Shown here: positions 54,775-63,895 of the stretch, in pieces
Position numbering within the stretch: position 1 is the stretch's first letter
How the letters are laid out: the number at the start of each line of letters is the position of its first letter
Assembly (NCBI GenBank): GCA_030693705.1
Contig: JAUYAB010000068.1
Coordinates: forward strand, 1-64,000
Direction of reading: 5' to 3'
From: Ignavibacteria bacterium
GTDB lineage: Bacteria; Bacteroidota; Ignavibacteria; Ignavibacteriales; Ignavibacteriaceae
Length of the DNA stretch: 64,000 nucleotides
The notes under the pieces: generated by a model
Database searches by the model: none
Told to the model about the DNA's origin: nothing
What the model saw: the letters and a program-made list of their open reading frames with translations, nothing else
Made by a program: the position numbers and the translations under genes

Positions 54775-56877
54775 ATGAAAACAAAATTATTTCTTTTATT
54801 ATTTGCTATTACTTTGTGTGGATTCACTTTTCAATCAGATGAAAAAAAAACAGATAATCCTTTTTTTAAGGAATGGAAAACACCCTTCCAAACACCTCCG
54901 TTTGATGAAATTAAATTGGAACATTACTTACCTGCTTTTGAAGAAGGTATTCTTCAGCAGAAAAATGAAATTGATGCAATTTTAAACTCGAAGGAAAAAC
55001 CGACATTTGTAAATACAATTGATGCTTTAGAACTAAGCGGGCAGTTGCTTACCAAAGTGAATAGGATTTTCAGCCAGGTTAACGCGGCAAATACAAACGA
55101 TGAGATGCAAAAAATCGCCGAAACCACTACGTCAATGTTATCAAAACACAATGATGATATTTTTCTTAATGAAAAATTGTTCGCAAAAGTAAAATCTGTA
55201 TATGATGAAAAAGAAAAGTTTAATCTCACTACGGAACAAAAGACAGTTCTTGAGAACTATTATCTGGATTTTATTAGAGGCGGAGCAAATTTAAATACCA
55301 AAGGTAAAGAGAAACTTAGAAAAATTAATGATGATCTTTCTCAACTCGTATTGAAATTCGGAGACAACGTTCGTAAAGAAAACGCAAAGTTCGAGTTGAT
55401 GGTAGATAACAAAAAAGATCTCTCCGGACTTCCGGCTGCCTCAATTCAAGCAGCAGCAGAAAAAGCAGATGCAAAAGGTTTGGATGGGAAATGGAAATTT
55501 ACAATTGATAAACCGACATTAATTCCTTTTTTACAATTTGCAGAAAATCGTTCTTTACGAGAGAAAATGTATAAAGCATACATGAATCGCGGAAATAATA
55601 ATGACGAGTTAGATAACAAATCGACTCTCTCTAAAACTATTTCTTTAAGAGTTGAAAAAGCAAATTTGTTGGGATATAAACGATATTCAGATTTTGTGCT
55701 TCAAAAGAAGATGGCAAAAACCCCGGAAAACGTTTATAAATTCTTATATGATATGTTCAAGCCAACTACTGAAAAATCGAAATCCGAAGTTGTTGAAATG
55801 CAGAAAATAATTGATAAAGGAAATGGAGGATTCAAATTAGAGCCATGGGATTGGTGGTATTATGCCGAGAAAGTGAAAAAAGAAAAGTATGATCTTGATG
55901 AAGAAATGCTCCGTCCTTACTTCCAACTAGATAATGTAGTTAACGGAGCTTTTACTGTAGCCGGTAAACTTTGGGATTTGCAATTTTCAGAGCGGAAGGA
56001 TATTCAGGTTTATCACTCCGATATGAAAGTATACGAAGTTAAAGAGGCGAATGGAAAGCATGTCGGTATTCTCTACACAGATTATTTCCCTCGAGACAGT
56101 AAAACAAATGGTGCATGGTGTGGCGGATTCAGAGATCAGACTAATATGGCTAACAACTACGTTTTCCCGCTTGTTTATAACGTCGGGAATTTTTCAAAGC
56201 CAACCGCAGATCAACCTGCTTTGATCAGCTTAGAGGAAGTAAGGACCTTGTTCCATGAATTTGGTCATGGTTTAGCCAACCTCCTTCAAAACATTACTTA
56301 CCCGAGTGCAAGCAATGTCCCATCGGATTTTGCAGAACTTCCATCCCAGATAATGGAAAATTGGTCTATGCAGCCTGAAGTTTTGAAGATGTATGCCAAG
56401 CATTATAAAACCGGCGAAATGATTCCGCAAGAACTAATTGATAAAATTGATAATGCAAGATTTTTCAACCAGGGGTTTGAGACTTTAGAATATATTGCCG
56501 CTTCAATAATAGATATGGACTGGCATGTAATCACAGATACAAATGAAAGAGATGTAGCTCAATTCGATAAAGAATCAATTGCAAAAATGGGATTGATTCC
56601 GCAAATACTTCCGCGTTATCTAAGTACAAATTTTATTCACATAGCTACTTGGGGATATGAATCCGGCTACTACAGTTATCTTTGGGCTGCAGTTCTTGAC
56701 TCGGATGCCTTTGAATCTTTTATGGAAAGAGGGTTATTTGATAAAGCAACAGCAGAATCATTTAGAAAAAATGTTCTTGAAAAAGGGGGAAGTGAAGATC
56801 TTATGGTTCTTTACAAAAAATTTAAAGGAAGAGAACCGAATGTTAACGCGCTATTAAAAAAACGTGGGCTGAATTAG
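54775..56877 (+). CDS. Exported M3-family zinc metallopeptidase, paralogue 2
   Basis: A 700-residue paralogue beginning 28 bases after copy 1. It has the same layout: signal segment with a Cys (ITLCGF), a shared mature start of the form NPFFKEWKTPFQTPPFDEI, HEFGH at 494-498, and FAELPSQIMENW. It departs most from the family in the substrate cap: the usual GGYAAGYY is WGYESGYY here, and the zinc helix reads HGLA. All zinc ligands remain, so it is probably active but with altered specificity. It is in the same operon as its neighbours. Confidence 0.92.
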   Translation: MKTKLFLLLFAITLCGFTFQSDEKKTDNPFFKEWKTPFQTPPFDEIKLEHYLPAFEEGILQQKNEIDAILNSKEKPTFVNTIDALELSGQLLTKVNRIFSQVNAANTNDEMQKIAETTTSMLSKHNDDIFLNEKLFAKVKSVYDEKEKFNLTTEQKTVLENYYLDFIRGGANLNTKGKEKLRKINDDLSQLVLKFGDNVRKENAKFELMVDNKKDLSGLPAASIQAAAEKADAKGLDGKWKFTIDKPTLIPFLQFAENRSLREKMYKAYMNRGNNNDELDNKSTLSKTISLRVEKANLLGYKRYSDFVLQKKMAKTPENVYKFLYDMFKPTTEKSKSEVVEMQKIIDKGNGGFKLEPWDWWYYAEKVKKEKYDLDEEMLRPYFQLDNVVNGAFTVAGKLWDLQFSERKDIQVYHSDMKVYEVKEANGKHVGILYTDYFPRDSKTNGAWCGGFRDQTNMANNYVFPLVYNVGNFSKPTADQPALISLEEVRTLFHEFGHGLANLLQNITYPSASNVPSDFAELPSQIMENWSMQPEVLKMYAKHYKTGEMIPQELIDKIDNARFFNQGFETLEYIAASIIDMDWHVITDTNERDVAQFDKESIAKMGLIPQILPRYLSTNFIHIATWGYESGYYSYLWAAVLDSDAFESFMERGLFDKATAESFRKNVLEKGGSEDLMVLYKKFKGREPNVNALLKKRGLN

Positions 56878-56946
56878 CCGTTAGATAAGAAGAAAGAGGT
56901 TTCAAATGAACAACAAATTTATAACTAACAAAATTGGAGTTGGAAT

Positions 56947-59052
56947 ATGCGATCAAAATTTTTATTGTTAATCTTGTTTTTGGGAATATGCACATTTACT
57001 ATTCAATCGGAAGATAACAAAATGAATAATCCTTTTTTAAAAGAATGGAAAACTCCATTCGGAACACCACCCTTCGACCAAATTAAAAACGAACATTTCA
57101 TGCCCGCTTATGAAGAGGGAATGAAACAACAAGCAGCGGAAGTTGAAGCTATTGTTAATAATAAAGAAAAATCAACTTTCGAAAACACAATTGCAGCGTT
57201 TGAACAAAGCGGAAAACTTTTCACCAAAGTGAACAATGTTTTCAACGGACTCAATGGTGCAAACACAAATGCTCGGTTACAAGAAATCGCTCAAAAAACA
57301 GCGCCTATGATCTCGAAACATTTTGACGAGATTTATCTCAATGAAAAATTCTTTACTCGTGTGAAAAGCATTTATCAAGAAAAAGACAAACTCAATCTTA
57401 CCACTGAACAAAAAGTAGTTCTTGAAAATTATTACAAGGATTTTGTTCGCGGCGGCGCCAACTTAAATAAAGAAGAGAAAGAAAAGTTTAAAAAAATAAA
57501 CGAAGAACTCTCTCTACTCGGTGTAAAATTTGCGGAAAATATTTTGAAAGAAACGAATGCAATTGGATTGGTTGTCGATAATAAAGAGGATCTTGTAGGA
57601 TTGCCGGAAGGTGTTATTCAAGGCGCTGCCGAAACCGCAAAAGGAAAGGGTCTTGAAGGGAAGTGGGCTTTTACTCTTCAACGACCAAGCTGGACGCCAT
57701 TCATTAAATATTCTCCTAAAAGAGAGCTAAGAGAAAAATTGTTTAAAGCCTACACTAACCGGGGAAACAACAACAATGAATTGGATACAAAAAAGATTCT
57801 AACCAAGATGGCTGCTCTTCGCGTTGAGAAGGCTAATTTATTGGGCTATAAAACATATGCTGATTTTAAACTTGAAATCAATATGTCGAAGAATCCAGAA
57901 ACCGTTTACAAGTTTTTAAATGAACTCTGGACACCCTCAGAGCAAAAAGCGAAAGAAGAAGTAGCCGATATGCAGAAGATCATTGATGCTGAAGGCGGAA
58001 ACTTCAAACTGCAACCCTGGGATTGGTGGTATTATGCAGAAAAAGTTAGAACTGAAAAGTATGCACTCGATGAAGAGATGCTACGTCCGTATTTCAAACT
58101 TGAAAATGTTATTGACGGGGCATTTGGAGTTGCAACCAAACTTTACGGTTTGAAATTTGTTCAGCGAAAAGATATTCCCGTTTATCACCATGATGTAAAA
58201 GTTTTTGAAGTGCTCGAAGCAAACGGAAAACATCTTGGAGTTTTGTTTACCGATTATTTCCCGCGCGACAGCAAACGCAGCGGCGCATGGATGAGTGAAT
58301 TCACAAGTCAATCCAATATGGGCGGAAAATTCATTTCACCGGTGCTTTACAACGTTGGTAATTTTACTAAACCTACAAAAGATAAACCTGCGCTCTTGAG
58401 CTTTGATGACGTGAACACGCTGTTCCATGAATTCGGTCATGCGCTACATTATTTGATTGCTACTTCTGTATATCCTTCCGGTAAAAGAGTTCCGGTTGAT
58501 TTTGTTGAATTGCCTTCACAGGTAATGGAGAATTGGGCTTCCGATCCGGTAGTTTTAAAAATGTACGCGAAGCATTACAAAACCGGAAAAGTAATGCCGG
58601 ATGAATTGATCAACAAAATTGTAAATGCGGGACATTTTAATCAAGGATTTGAAACGGTTGAATACTTAGCCGCGTCACTTCTGGATATGGATTGGCATTC
58701 GATTGTTGATACGAATGAAAAGGACGTTCTAAAATTTGAAAAAGAATCTTTAGCAAAACATGCTTTGATACCGGAAATTGAATCTCGTTATCAAAGTACA
58801 AATTTTCAGCATATTTTTGCTGATGATGGTTATGCAGCCGGGTATTACGGTTATGTTTGGGCGGCGGTTTTAGATGCCGATGCCTTTGCGGCATTCAAAG
58901 AAAAAAACGATGTGTTTGATCCATCAACGGCAAAAGCGTTTAGAAATCTCTTAAAGAATGCTGGCAGTGACGATCCGATGGTTCTTTATAAACAGTTTAG
59001 AGGAAGAGAACCGAAGATTGATGCTTTGTTGCTGAAACGGGGATTAAATTAA
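56947..59052 (+). CDS. Exported M3-family zinc metallopeptidase, paralogue 3
   Basis: A 701-residue paralogue, the closest of the three to canonical Dcp-type enzymes: HEFGHALHYL at 494-503, FVELPSQVMENW, and the cap FADDGYAAGYYGYVW. The signal segment again has a Cys (LGICTF). GGAG sits 8 bases upstream of the ATG. A separate short frame with its own AAGAGG (ATG at 56906) overlaps the start region. A bidirectional hairpin terminator follows the stop. Confidence 0.93.
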   Translation: MRSKFLLLILFLGICTFTIQSEDNKMNNPFLKEWKTPFGTPPFDQIKNEHFMPAYEEGMKQQAAEVEAIVNNKEKSTFENTIAAFEQSGKLFTKVNNVFNGLNGANTNARLQEIAQKTAPMISKHFDEIYLNEKFFTRVKSIYQEKDKLNLTTEQKVVLENYYKDFVRGGANLNKEEKEKFKKINEELSLLGVKFAENILKETNAIGLVVDNKEDLVGLPEGVIQGAAETAKGKGLEGKWAFTLQRPSWTPFIKYSPKRELREKLFKAYTNRGNNNNELDTKKILTKMAALRVEKANLLGYKTYADFKLEINMSKNPETVYKFLNELWTPSEQKAKEEVADMQKIIDAEGGNFKLQPWDWWYYAEKVRTEKYALDEEMLRPYFKLENVIDGAFGVATKLYGLKFVQRKDIPVYHHDVKVFEVLEANGKHLGVLFTDYFPRDSKRSGAWMSEFTSQSNMGGKFISPVLYNVGNFTKPTKDKPALLSFDDVNTLFHEFGHALHYLIATSVYPSGKRVPVDFVELPSQVMENWASDPVVLKMYAKHYKTGKVMPDELINKIVNAGHFNQGFETVEYLAASLLDMDWHSIVDTNEKDVLKFEKESLAKHALIPEIESRYQSTNFQHIFADDGYAAGYYGYVWAAVLDADAFAAFKEKNDVFDPSTAKAFRNLLKNAGSDDPMVLYKQFRGREPKIDALLLKRGLN

Positions 59053-59077
59053 AGAATTGGTCAACCACTAAAAATTA

Positions 59078-59111
59078 AAAAAGCCTAAGTGAAAAATTGC
59101 TTAGGTTTTTT
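59078..59111. terminator. Bidirectional terminator between convergent operons
   Basis: A 12-bp stem AAAAAGCCTAAG / CTTAGGTTTTTT (one G-U) has a 10-base loop and a U run on both strands. It separates the M3 peptidase operon from the minus-strand lipoprotein gene. Confidence 0.85.
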
Positions 59112-59165
59112 AATATAAGATTAGACTTCTTTTGAACTGTTAGTAATAATATGTAAACGGTTATT

Positions 59166-59300
59166 AAATAGCGAATGATGAACAAGGAATAATGAATTTT
59201 GAAGTTAGTGTAATTTGTATTTCATCCGCCGCGGCGGATCAGCATTCGAAATTCCTTAATCGATATTCATTATTCATTATTCATTTTTCTATTTAGTGGT
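59166..59300. repeat. Hairpin-like intergenic element with perfect GC palindrome
   Basis: The centre is a perfect 16-bp palindrome (ATCCGCCG/CGGCGGAT, 59224-59239). It is flanked by imperfect inverted arms: AAATAG...AATGA...GAATAATGAA on the left, and on the right three 7-bp ATTCATT copies (59265-59285) and CTATTT. It is non-coding, and its composition is unlike the neighbouring genes. The core resembles 9166-9180. Confidence 0.6.
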
Positions 59301-59347
59301 TTCAATGCACTAAAAATGGAAGTTCTAATATCGTATTCATACTATAA

Positions 59348-60394
59348 TTACAATAGTTCTAATATGTTTGTAGTTTTGGTATACTGTCGTTGAGTTACTT
59401 TCTGCATGCCACCGGTGCGTGCCGGAGCCATCATACTCATCTCAATCGTTAAATACAAATTAGTCTTTGATTTTTCTACCAAACCTTTTGACAAGTTAAA
59501 ATAAATTTTCCCCTCACCTTTGTATGAGGGCGACTTGACAGTAACTTTTGCTTGTTTTGCTCTTTCGGAGATTTTATACTGTGAATTTAATCCGGCATCA
59601 ATTACGGCAAGGTTACTCTCTTTATATTTTTCAAAACCGGTTATTTTGAAATTCAAAGTATTTATCATTTCAAAAAACGGAAGTTGAGCCGGAGGATTTG
59701 TCATCGTCCATATTGAATCTTTTTTGACCTGATTATCCGGCAATTTTCTAAAAACTTGTGAAAGTAAAGGACGAAGCGCTCCTTCGGTTATTTGTTGCTG
59801 AAGCATTTTCTTTTCTTCCAGAGAGACTGAATCTTTTAATCCCCCTAATTCGATAATTTTATTCGCAATTCTGTCAGTTCTGAAAAACTCGAGGATCTCT
59901 CCTTTAGGTGTTACTCTTGCGGTGAAAGGATTATTTATAACGGCTTCATAGTTGGCGTAATTTTTTTTATCTTCACCGGAAAGTTTGTTGCCTGACTGAT
60001 AAGAAAAAGTTTTCCCGTTTCCTGTCGCCTCGAGTTTAACAGAAGTAAACGTAAACTCAATTTCCATTACACCGTCTTGATCAACGTCCTTAACGGAAAG
60101 CTTTAATAGATAGGTTAGCGCTTGCCTGATATTTTGCACAACAAAAGTATCAGCTTTAATTGATTGATCATCATCGGTTATGCTCGTTAAACGATAGTTA
60201 TACTCCGAACCTTTTGTAAAAGCATATTTCAGTTCGACAGTTGAAAAAGAACCATCTGTAATCGGAACAGCTTTTATATCGGAAGAATCAAAAGCGGTAG
60301 AAAAAGTTTTTTCTTCTTTCTTTGGTTCTTCTTTTTTACCGCATCCGATAAAAAAGGGAAGTATTAGTAATGTTAGCACAAGTAGTTTTTTCAT
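59348..60394 (-). CDS. Lipoprotein of the DUF6263-like type
   Basis: A 348-residue protein with a lipoprotein signal (hydrophobic residues 5-16, lipobox FIGC at Cys18), a Lys/Glu-rich linker and a beta-rich remainder with repeated FTFTSVKLEAT-like strands and a C-terminal ..RQYTKTTNILELL. It resembles Bacteroidota lipoproteins grouped under DUF6263, a tentative assignment from general appearance. The function is unknown. It lies 9 bases downstream of the namZ-like gene and is probably co-transcribed with it. Confidence 0.6.
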   Translation of the reverse strand: MKKLLVLTLLILPFFIGCGKKEEPKKEEKTFSTAFDSSDIKAVPITDGSFSTVELKYAFTKGSEYNYRLTSITDDDQSIKADTFVVQNIRQALTYLLKLSVKDVDQDGVMEIEFTFTSVKLEATGNGKTFSYQSGNKLSGEDKKNYANYEAVINNPFTARVTPKGEILEFFRTDRIANKIIELGGLKDSVSLEEKKMLQQQITEGALRPLLSQVFRKLPDNQVKKDSIWTMTNPPAQLPFFEMINTLNFKITGFEKYKESNLAVIDAGLNSQYKISERAKQAKVTVKSPSYKGEGKIYFNLSKGLVEKSKTNLYLTIEMSMMAPARTGGMQKVTQRQYTKTTNILELL

Positions 60395-60403
60395 TTTTAT
60401 CCT

Positions 60404-61645
60404 TTAATAAAGTAAATATTTTTTTCTTATTTCTTTGAAATGAGATAGTTCTTTTTGATATGATTTGAAAATATGATCCGGTGAAATATTCTTTAAAAGT
60501 TGTTTCCTGATCTTTGAATCTCCCGAAAGTAAATCGATCGATTTCTCTTTAAACGAATATTTTTTGGGATACAATTTGTGTAAAGTGTAAAGCAGAATAA
60601 TTCCAAATTTTACAGATTCAACTTTCGCTTTATCGATTACGTTTATCGAAATGCCGTGACAAATTTTTTCATTGTACTTCGGGTTTGTCGCAGCATTAGG
60701 AATATCTTTTGGTGTAAAAGAAATTTCAGAAAAAGTCAAACCTTTAATTTTGAATTTGCGAAGTTCATTAAACAATTGTTTTGCTTTAATAAACGGTGCT
60801 CCGATTGTTAAGAAAGGTTTTTCGGTTCCTCTTCCTTCGGAAATATTTGTTCCTTCGATCAAACAAGTTCCCGGATAAACGATGGCTGTTTCTAAATCAG
60901 TGATGTTAGGTGATGGTTTTATCCATTGACGATTCAGATCGTCGAAGAAATAATTTCGCTTCCAGTTTCTCATTCTCAAAACCTCAAGCATCGCATGCAG
61001 ATTATTTCCCAAAAGATTTTCTTCGTTAAAATAATTCGCCAACTCGCCAAAGGTCATTCCATGTGCAACCGGTATTGGAGCAATTCCAACAAACGAACTT
61101 AGAGAATCCTGCCGGATTGGTCCATCAACATAATTACCGCCGATTGGATTTGGTCGATCAAGAACGATGATCGGAATTTTATTTTCTGCCGCAGCCTGCA
61201 TTGAATAATAAAGGGTCGAAAGATAGGTGTAAAAACGGGCGCCTACATCCTGCATATCAAAAATTAAAACATCAACACCTTTCAACATTTCTTTAGTAGG
61301 TTTTTTATTTTTTCCGTAAAGAGAATATATCGGAGCTTGCGTCTTTTCATCAATTTCATTTTCAATAACTTCTCCGGCTTTTCCCATACCGCGTATTCCG
61401 TGCTCGGGACCAAACAACGCGACAATTTTGATTCTATACTCCGATGAAAATAGTGCATCAACAAGATGAGTTCCATCATCTAAAACAGCCGTGTGATTGG
61501 TGACTATTCCAATATTTCTTCCTTCGATTAAATCAATATTTTCTGAAAGAAGCAAGTCGGCTCCCGTTGCTATCTTTACTTTGTTAGATTGACAGAAAAT
61601 TGTTTGAAGAAAAAGAAACGTGATGAGAAATAATTTATAATTCAT
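60404..61645 (-). CDS. namZ: DUF1343/NamZ-type exo-beta-N-acetylmuramidase
   Basis: A 413-residue exported protein with a signal peptide (about residues 1-19). It shows GIVTNHTAV, FGPEHGIRG, DMQDVGARFYTYLSTL, DRPNPIGG, VAHGMTFGELA and EGTNISEGRGTEKPF. These are the hallmarks of DUF1343, whose characterised member NamZ releases MurNAc from peptidoglycan fragments. A role in cell-wall recycling is inferred. Its start overlaps the end of the Nudix gene by 11 bases. Confidence 0.85.
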   Translation of the reverse strand: MNYKLFLITFLFLQTIFCQSNKVKIATGADLLLSENIDLIEGRNIGIVTNHTAVLDDGTHLVDALFSSEYRIKIVALFGPEHGIRGMGKAGEVIENEIDEKTQAPIYSLYGKNKKPTKEMLKGVDVLIFDMQDVGARFYTYLSTLYYSMQAAAENKIPIIVLDRPNPIGGNYVDGPIRQDSLSSFVGIAPIPVAHGMTFGELANYFNEENLLGNNLHAMLEVLRMRNWKRNYFFDDLNRQWIKPSPNITDLETAIVYPGTCLIEGTNISEGRGTEKPFLTIGAPFIKAKQLFNELRKFKIKGLTFSEISFTPKDIPNAATNPKYNEKICHGISINVIDKAKVESVKFGIILLYTLHKLYPKKYSFKEKSIDLLSGDSKIRKQLLKNISPDHIFKSYQKELSHFKEIRKKYLLY

Positions 61646-62174
61646 TTTGAAAATGTCTCCTTGCCAGCGACCAGGCGGCTAACGTTAGTCCATCCCAAAT
61701 AATATTTTTGCTTATGAGTTCCTCAATTTCTTTTGGAGTTTTTTCCAGCAATTCAAATTCTTCCGTAGCATCTTTTGGAAGGGGAGACGGGAGCAAATCT
61801 TTTGCAAGAAAAACTTTTGAAATTTCATCCGCCGCTCCGGTAAATGGAGCGAACTCACCAATCTCCAAAAGCGAATCGGCAGAAAAACCCGTCTCTTCGC
61901 GAAGTTCTTTTAATGCGTTTTCTTGGTAAGAAATTCCTTCCTTCATTCCACCGCATGGAAACTCAATACTTTCACGTTCATTTAAATAGCGGTATTGCTT
62001 AACCATTAAAATTTTTCCATCGGAAGTAATCGGAATAATCATCGAAGAACCGGAGGTGTGAACGTAATGATAGATGCCACGTTCACCATTCTCTAACTGA
62101 AATTCATCTACCCGGTAGCTCCAATGATCATTTTGGAATTTGGTCAGTGAAGAGATTTTTTGCCAGTGAAGCAA
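61635..62174 (-). CDS. Nudix hydrolase, ADP-ribose-pyrophosphatase-like
   Basis: A 179-residue protein with a Nudix fold. The box runs from about residue 73 (PCGGMKEGISYQ..) to KELREETGF. Compared with the consensus G-x5-E-x7-REUxEExGU, the first Glu is Ile and the Arg is Lys, while the catalytic E..EE glutamates are kept. Gly/Ala and Glu features after the box (EIGEFAPFTGAADE) resemble ADP-ribose pyrophosphatases. The substrate is not certain. ndk lies two bases upstream. Confidence 0.82.
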   Translation of the reverse strand: MLHWQKISSLTKFQNDHWSYRVDEFQLENGERGIYHYVHTSGSSMIIPITSDGKILMVKQYRYLNERESIEFPCGGMKEGISYQENALKELREETGFSADSLLEIGEFAPFTGAADEISKVFLAKDLLPSPLPKDATEEFELLEKTPKEIEELISKNIIWDGLTLAAWSLARRHFQNEL

Positions 62175-62176
62175 TT

Positions 62177-62608
62177 TTAATCTGTGTAATTATTAAGTAA
62201 TTCGTGTCTCGAAAAAAAATGAGCAATTTCAATTGCGGCGTTTTCATCGGAGTCTGAACCGTGCACAGCATTTTCGCTTTTGCTGTCGGCATATAACTTC
62301 CGAACAGTGCCTTCTTCCGCTTCAGCCGGATCAGTTGATCCGATGAGTTTTCGGTAATCAGCAACGGCATTTTCTTTTTCCAATACTAAAGCTACCACCG
62401 GACCGGAAATCATAAACTCAACAAGGTCATTGTAAAATGGTCTTTCTTTATGAACTTCGTAAAATCCTTGAGCTGATTCTTTTGTAAGCCGCGTCATTTT
62501 CATCGCCTTAATTTTGAATCCGGCTTCCGTGAATTTAGTTATTATTTGTCCAACAAGATTTTTTTTTACTGCGTCGGGTTTTATCATCGCGAAGGTTCTA
62601 TTTGTCAT
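62177..62608 (-). CDS. ndk: Nucleoside diphosphate kinase
   Basis: A 143-residue housekeeping enzyme equilibrating nucleoside triphosphates. It has the N-terminal [15 protein letters not shown], the substrate region [16 protein letters not shown], the phosphohistidine in [11 protein letters not shown], and the C-terminal FSRHEL. It follows sucD after a terminator and leads the Nudix-namZ-lipoprotein run. Confidence 0.97.
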   Translation of the reverse strand: MTNRTFAMIKPDAVKKNLVGQIITKFTEAGFKIKAMKMTRLTKESAQGFYEVHKERPFYNDLVEFMISGPVVALVLEKENAVADYRKLIGSTDPAEAEEGTVRKLYADSKSENAVHGSDSDENAAIEIAHFFSRHELLNNYTD

Positions 62609-62637
62609 TTAATCTCCAATAATTAAACATAAAAATT

Positions 62638-62664
62638 GCGTCATCCGTTTTTACCGGATGACGC
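62638..62664 (-). terminator. Rho-independent terminator after sucD
   Basis: A perfect 10-bp stem GCGTCATCCG / CGGATGACGC with a 7-base loop is followed on the minus strand by AATTTTTA. It lies between sucD and ndk. Confidence 0.85.
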
Positions 62665-62690
62665 TTTGAGGTAAAAGAAATTTTCAAAAA

Positions 62691-63656
62691 CTATTTTTTA
62701 GTTGATCTCTTCACAACCACTTTTTTCTTCGCCGTTGTTTTTGTTGCGATCTTCTTAACCGGTTTCTTCGCACCGTAAACTTCTTCCAAAGCTTTTTTCA
62801 TCGTGATGCCAATTTCTGCCGGACTTTCGACAACTTTAATTCCCGCTTTTTTCATCGCAGCCATTTTTTCAGCAGCAGTTCCTTTGCCGCCTGAAATAAT
62901 TGCGCCCGCATGTCCCATTCTTCTTCCGGCAGGAGCGGTTCTTCCGGCAATAAATCCTACTACGGGTTTCTGCACATTCTTTTTGATGAAAGCAGCAGCG
63001 TCTTCTTCAGCGCTTCCGCCAATTTCACCGATCATTACAATTCCTTCAGTTCCCGGATCATCGTTAAACATTTTGATGATGTTTATAAATTGTGAGCCGA
63101 TGATCGGATCGCCGCCAATACCAACGCATGTAGATTGCCCGATCTTCAAATCAGTTAATTGTTTTACTGCTTCGTAGGTTAAAGTTCCACTGCGTGAGAC
63201 TACGCCGATCTTTCCTTGCTTGTGGATAAAGCCCGGCATGATGCCAACTTTTGCTTGTCCGGGAGAAATTACACCCGGACAATTTGGACCAATTAAAACA
63301 ACATCTTTATTTTTTATTGCGTTGTAAGCCATCGTCATATCTTTTGCGGGAATTCCTTCCGTAATACAAATAATAACTTTTATTCCGCTGTTTGCAGCCT
63401 CTAAAATAGCATCTGCGGCAAACGCAGGGGGAACAAAAATAACCGACGTATTTGCTTTTGCAATTTTTACCGCTTCGGCAACGGTATTAAAAATCGGAAT
63501 ATCGGTGTCGTCAAACTTTGTTCCGCCTTTGCCAGGTGTAACGCCGGCAACAACTTTGGTTTTGTATTCGATCATTTGTTTTGCGTGAAAAGAACCTTCG
63601 CTGCCGGTAATTCCTTGAACCACCAAACGCGTTTTTTTATCAACAAGAATGCTCAT
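62691..63656 (-). CDS. sucD: Succinyl-CoA ligase alpha subunit with lysine-rich C-terminal tail
   Basis: A 321-residue TCA-cycle enzyme subunit. It has the CoA-binding domain ([24 protein letters not shown]) and the ligase domain with [21 protein letters not shown] and the phosphohistidine in [18 protein letters not shown]. Ordinary SucD ends near residue 290. Here about 28 further residues are almost all Lys, Thr, Ala and Val ([15 protein letters not shown]..), a histone-H1-like tail. AAAGGAAA precedes the ATG. sucC is not adjacent in this window. Confidence 0.94.
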   Translation of the reverse strand: MSILVDKKTRLVVQGITGSEGSFHAKQMIEYKTKVVAGVTPGKGGTKFDDTDIPIFNTVAEAVKIAKANTSVIFVPPAFAADAILEAANSGIKVIICITEGIPAKDMTMAYNAIKNKDVVLIGPNCPGVISPGQAKVGIMPGFIHKQGKIGVVSRSGTLTYEAVKQLTDLKIGQSTCVGIGGDPIIGSQFINIIKMFNDDPGTEGIVMIGEIGGSAEEDAAAFIKKNVQKPVVGFIAGRTAPAGRRMGHAGAIISGGKGTAAEKMAAMKKAGIKVVESPAEIGITMKKALEEVYGAKKPVKKIATKTTAKKKVVVKRSTKK

Positions 63657-63671
63657 GATTATTTCCTTTGT

Positions 63672-63700
63672 TAGCTAAGATTACGATTTTCTTTTGTCAA
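63672..63700 (-). promoter_or_regulatory. Candidate sucD promoter
   Basis: On the minus strand: TTGACA (63695-63700), a 17-bp spacer and TAGCTA (63672-63677), 15 bases before the start codon, the same geometry as the trp promoter and trpL. Confidence 0.6.
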
Positions 63701-63789
63701 AATTACTGAATTTGCACGAAAAAACATTCACGATTTTAAAAATGATTTCAGAATCTAATACATTATAAAGCCGACAATAATAAGTTAGG

Positions 63790-63895
63790 ATTAATGAATG
63801 ATTGAATGGAAATCAATTAAACTTTAATTAATTTTGATCTTGGATCACTCAGTGATAAAATCATTCAACCATTCATCCATTCATTCATCCATCTC
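63790..63895. repeat. AATGA/TCATT inverted-arm element near the window end
   Basis: Left arm AATGAATGATTGAATGGA (63793-63810). The right side has repeated CATTCA units (63861-63893) that are its imperfect reverse complement. Between them is a perfect palindrome ATCACT-C-AGTGAT (63844-63856). The rest of 63701-64000 shows no gene. Confidence 0.5.

Noticed and set aside
62803-63177. 124-codon plus-strand frame inside sucD
   Set aside because: It is antisense to a strongly conserved gene, and its Pro/Ala-rich product is typical of a complementary-frame shadow.
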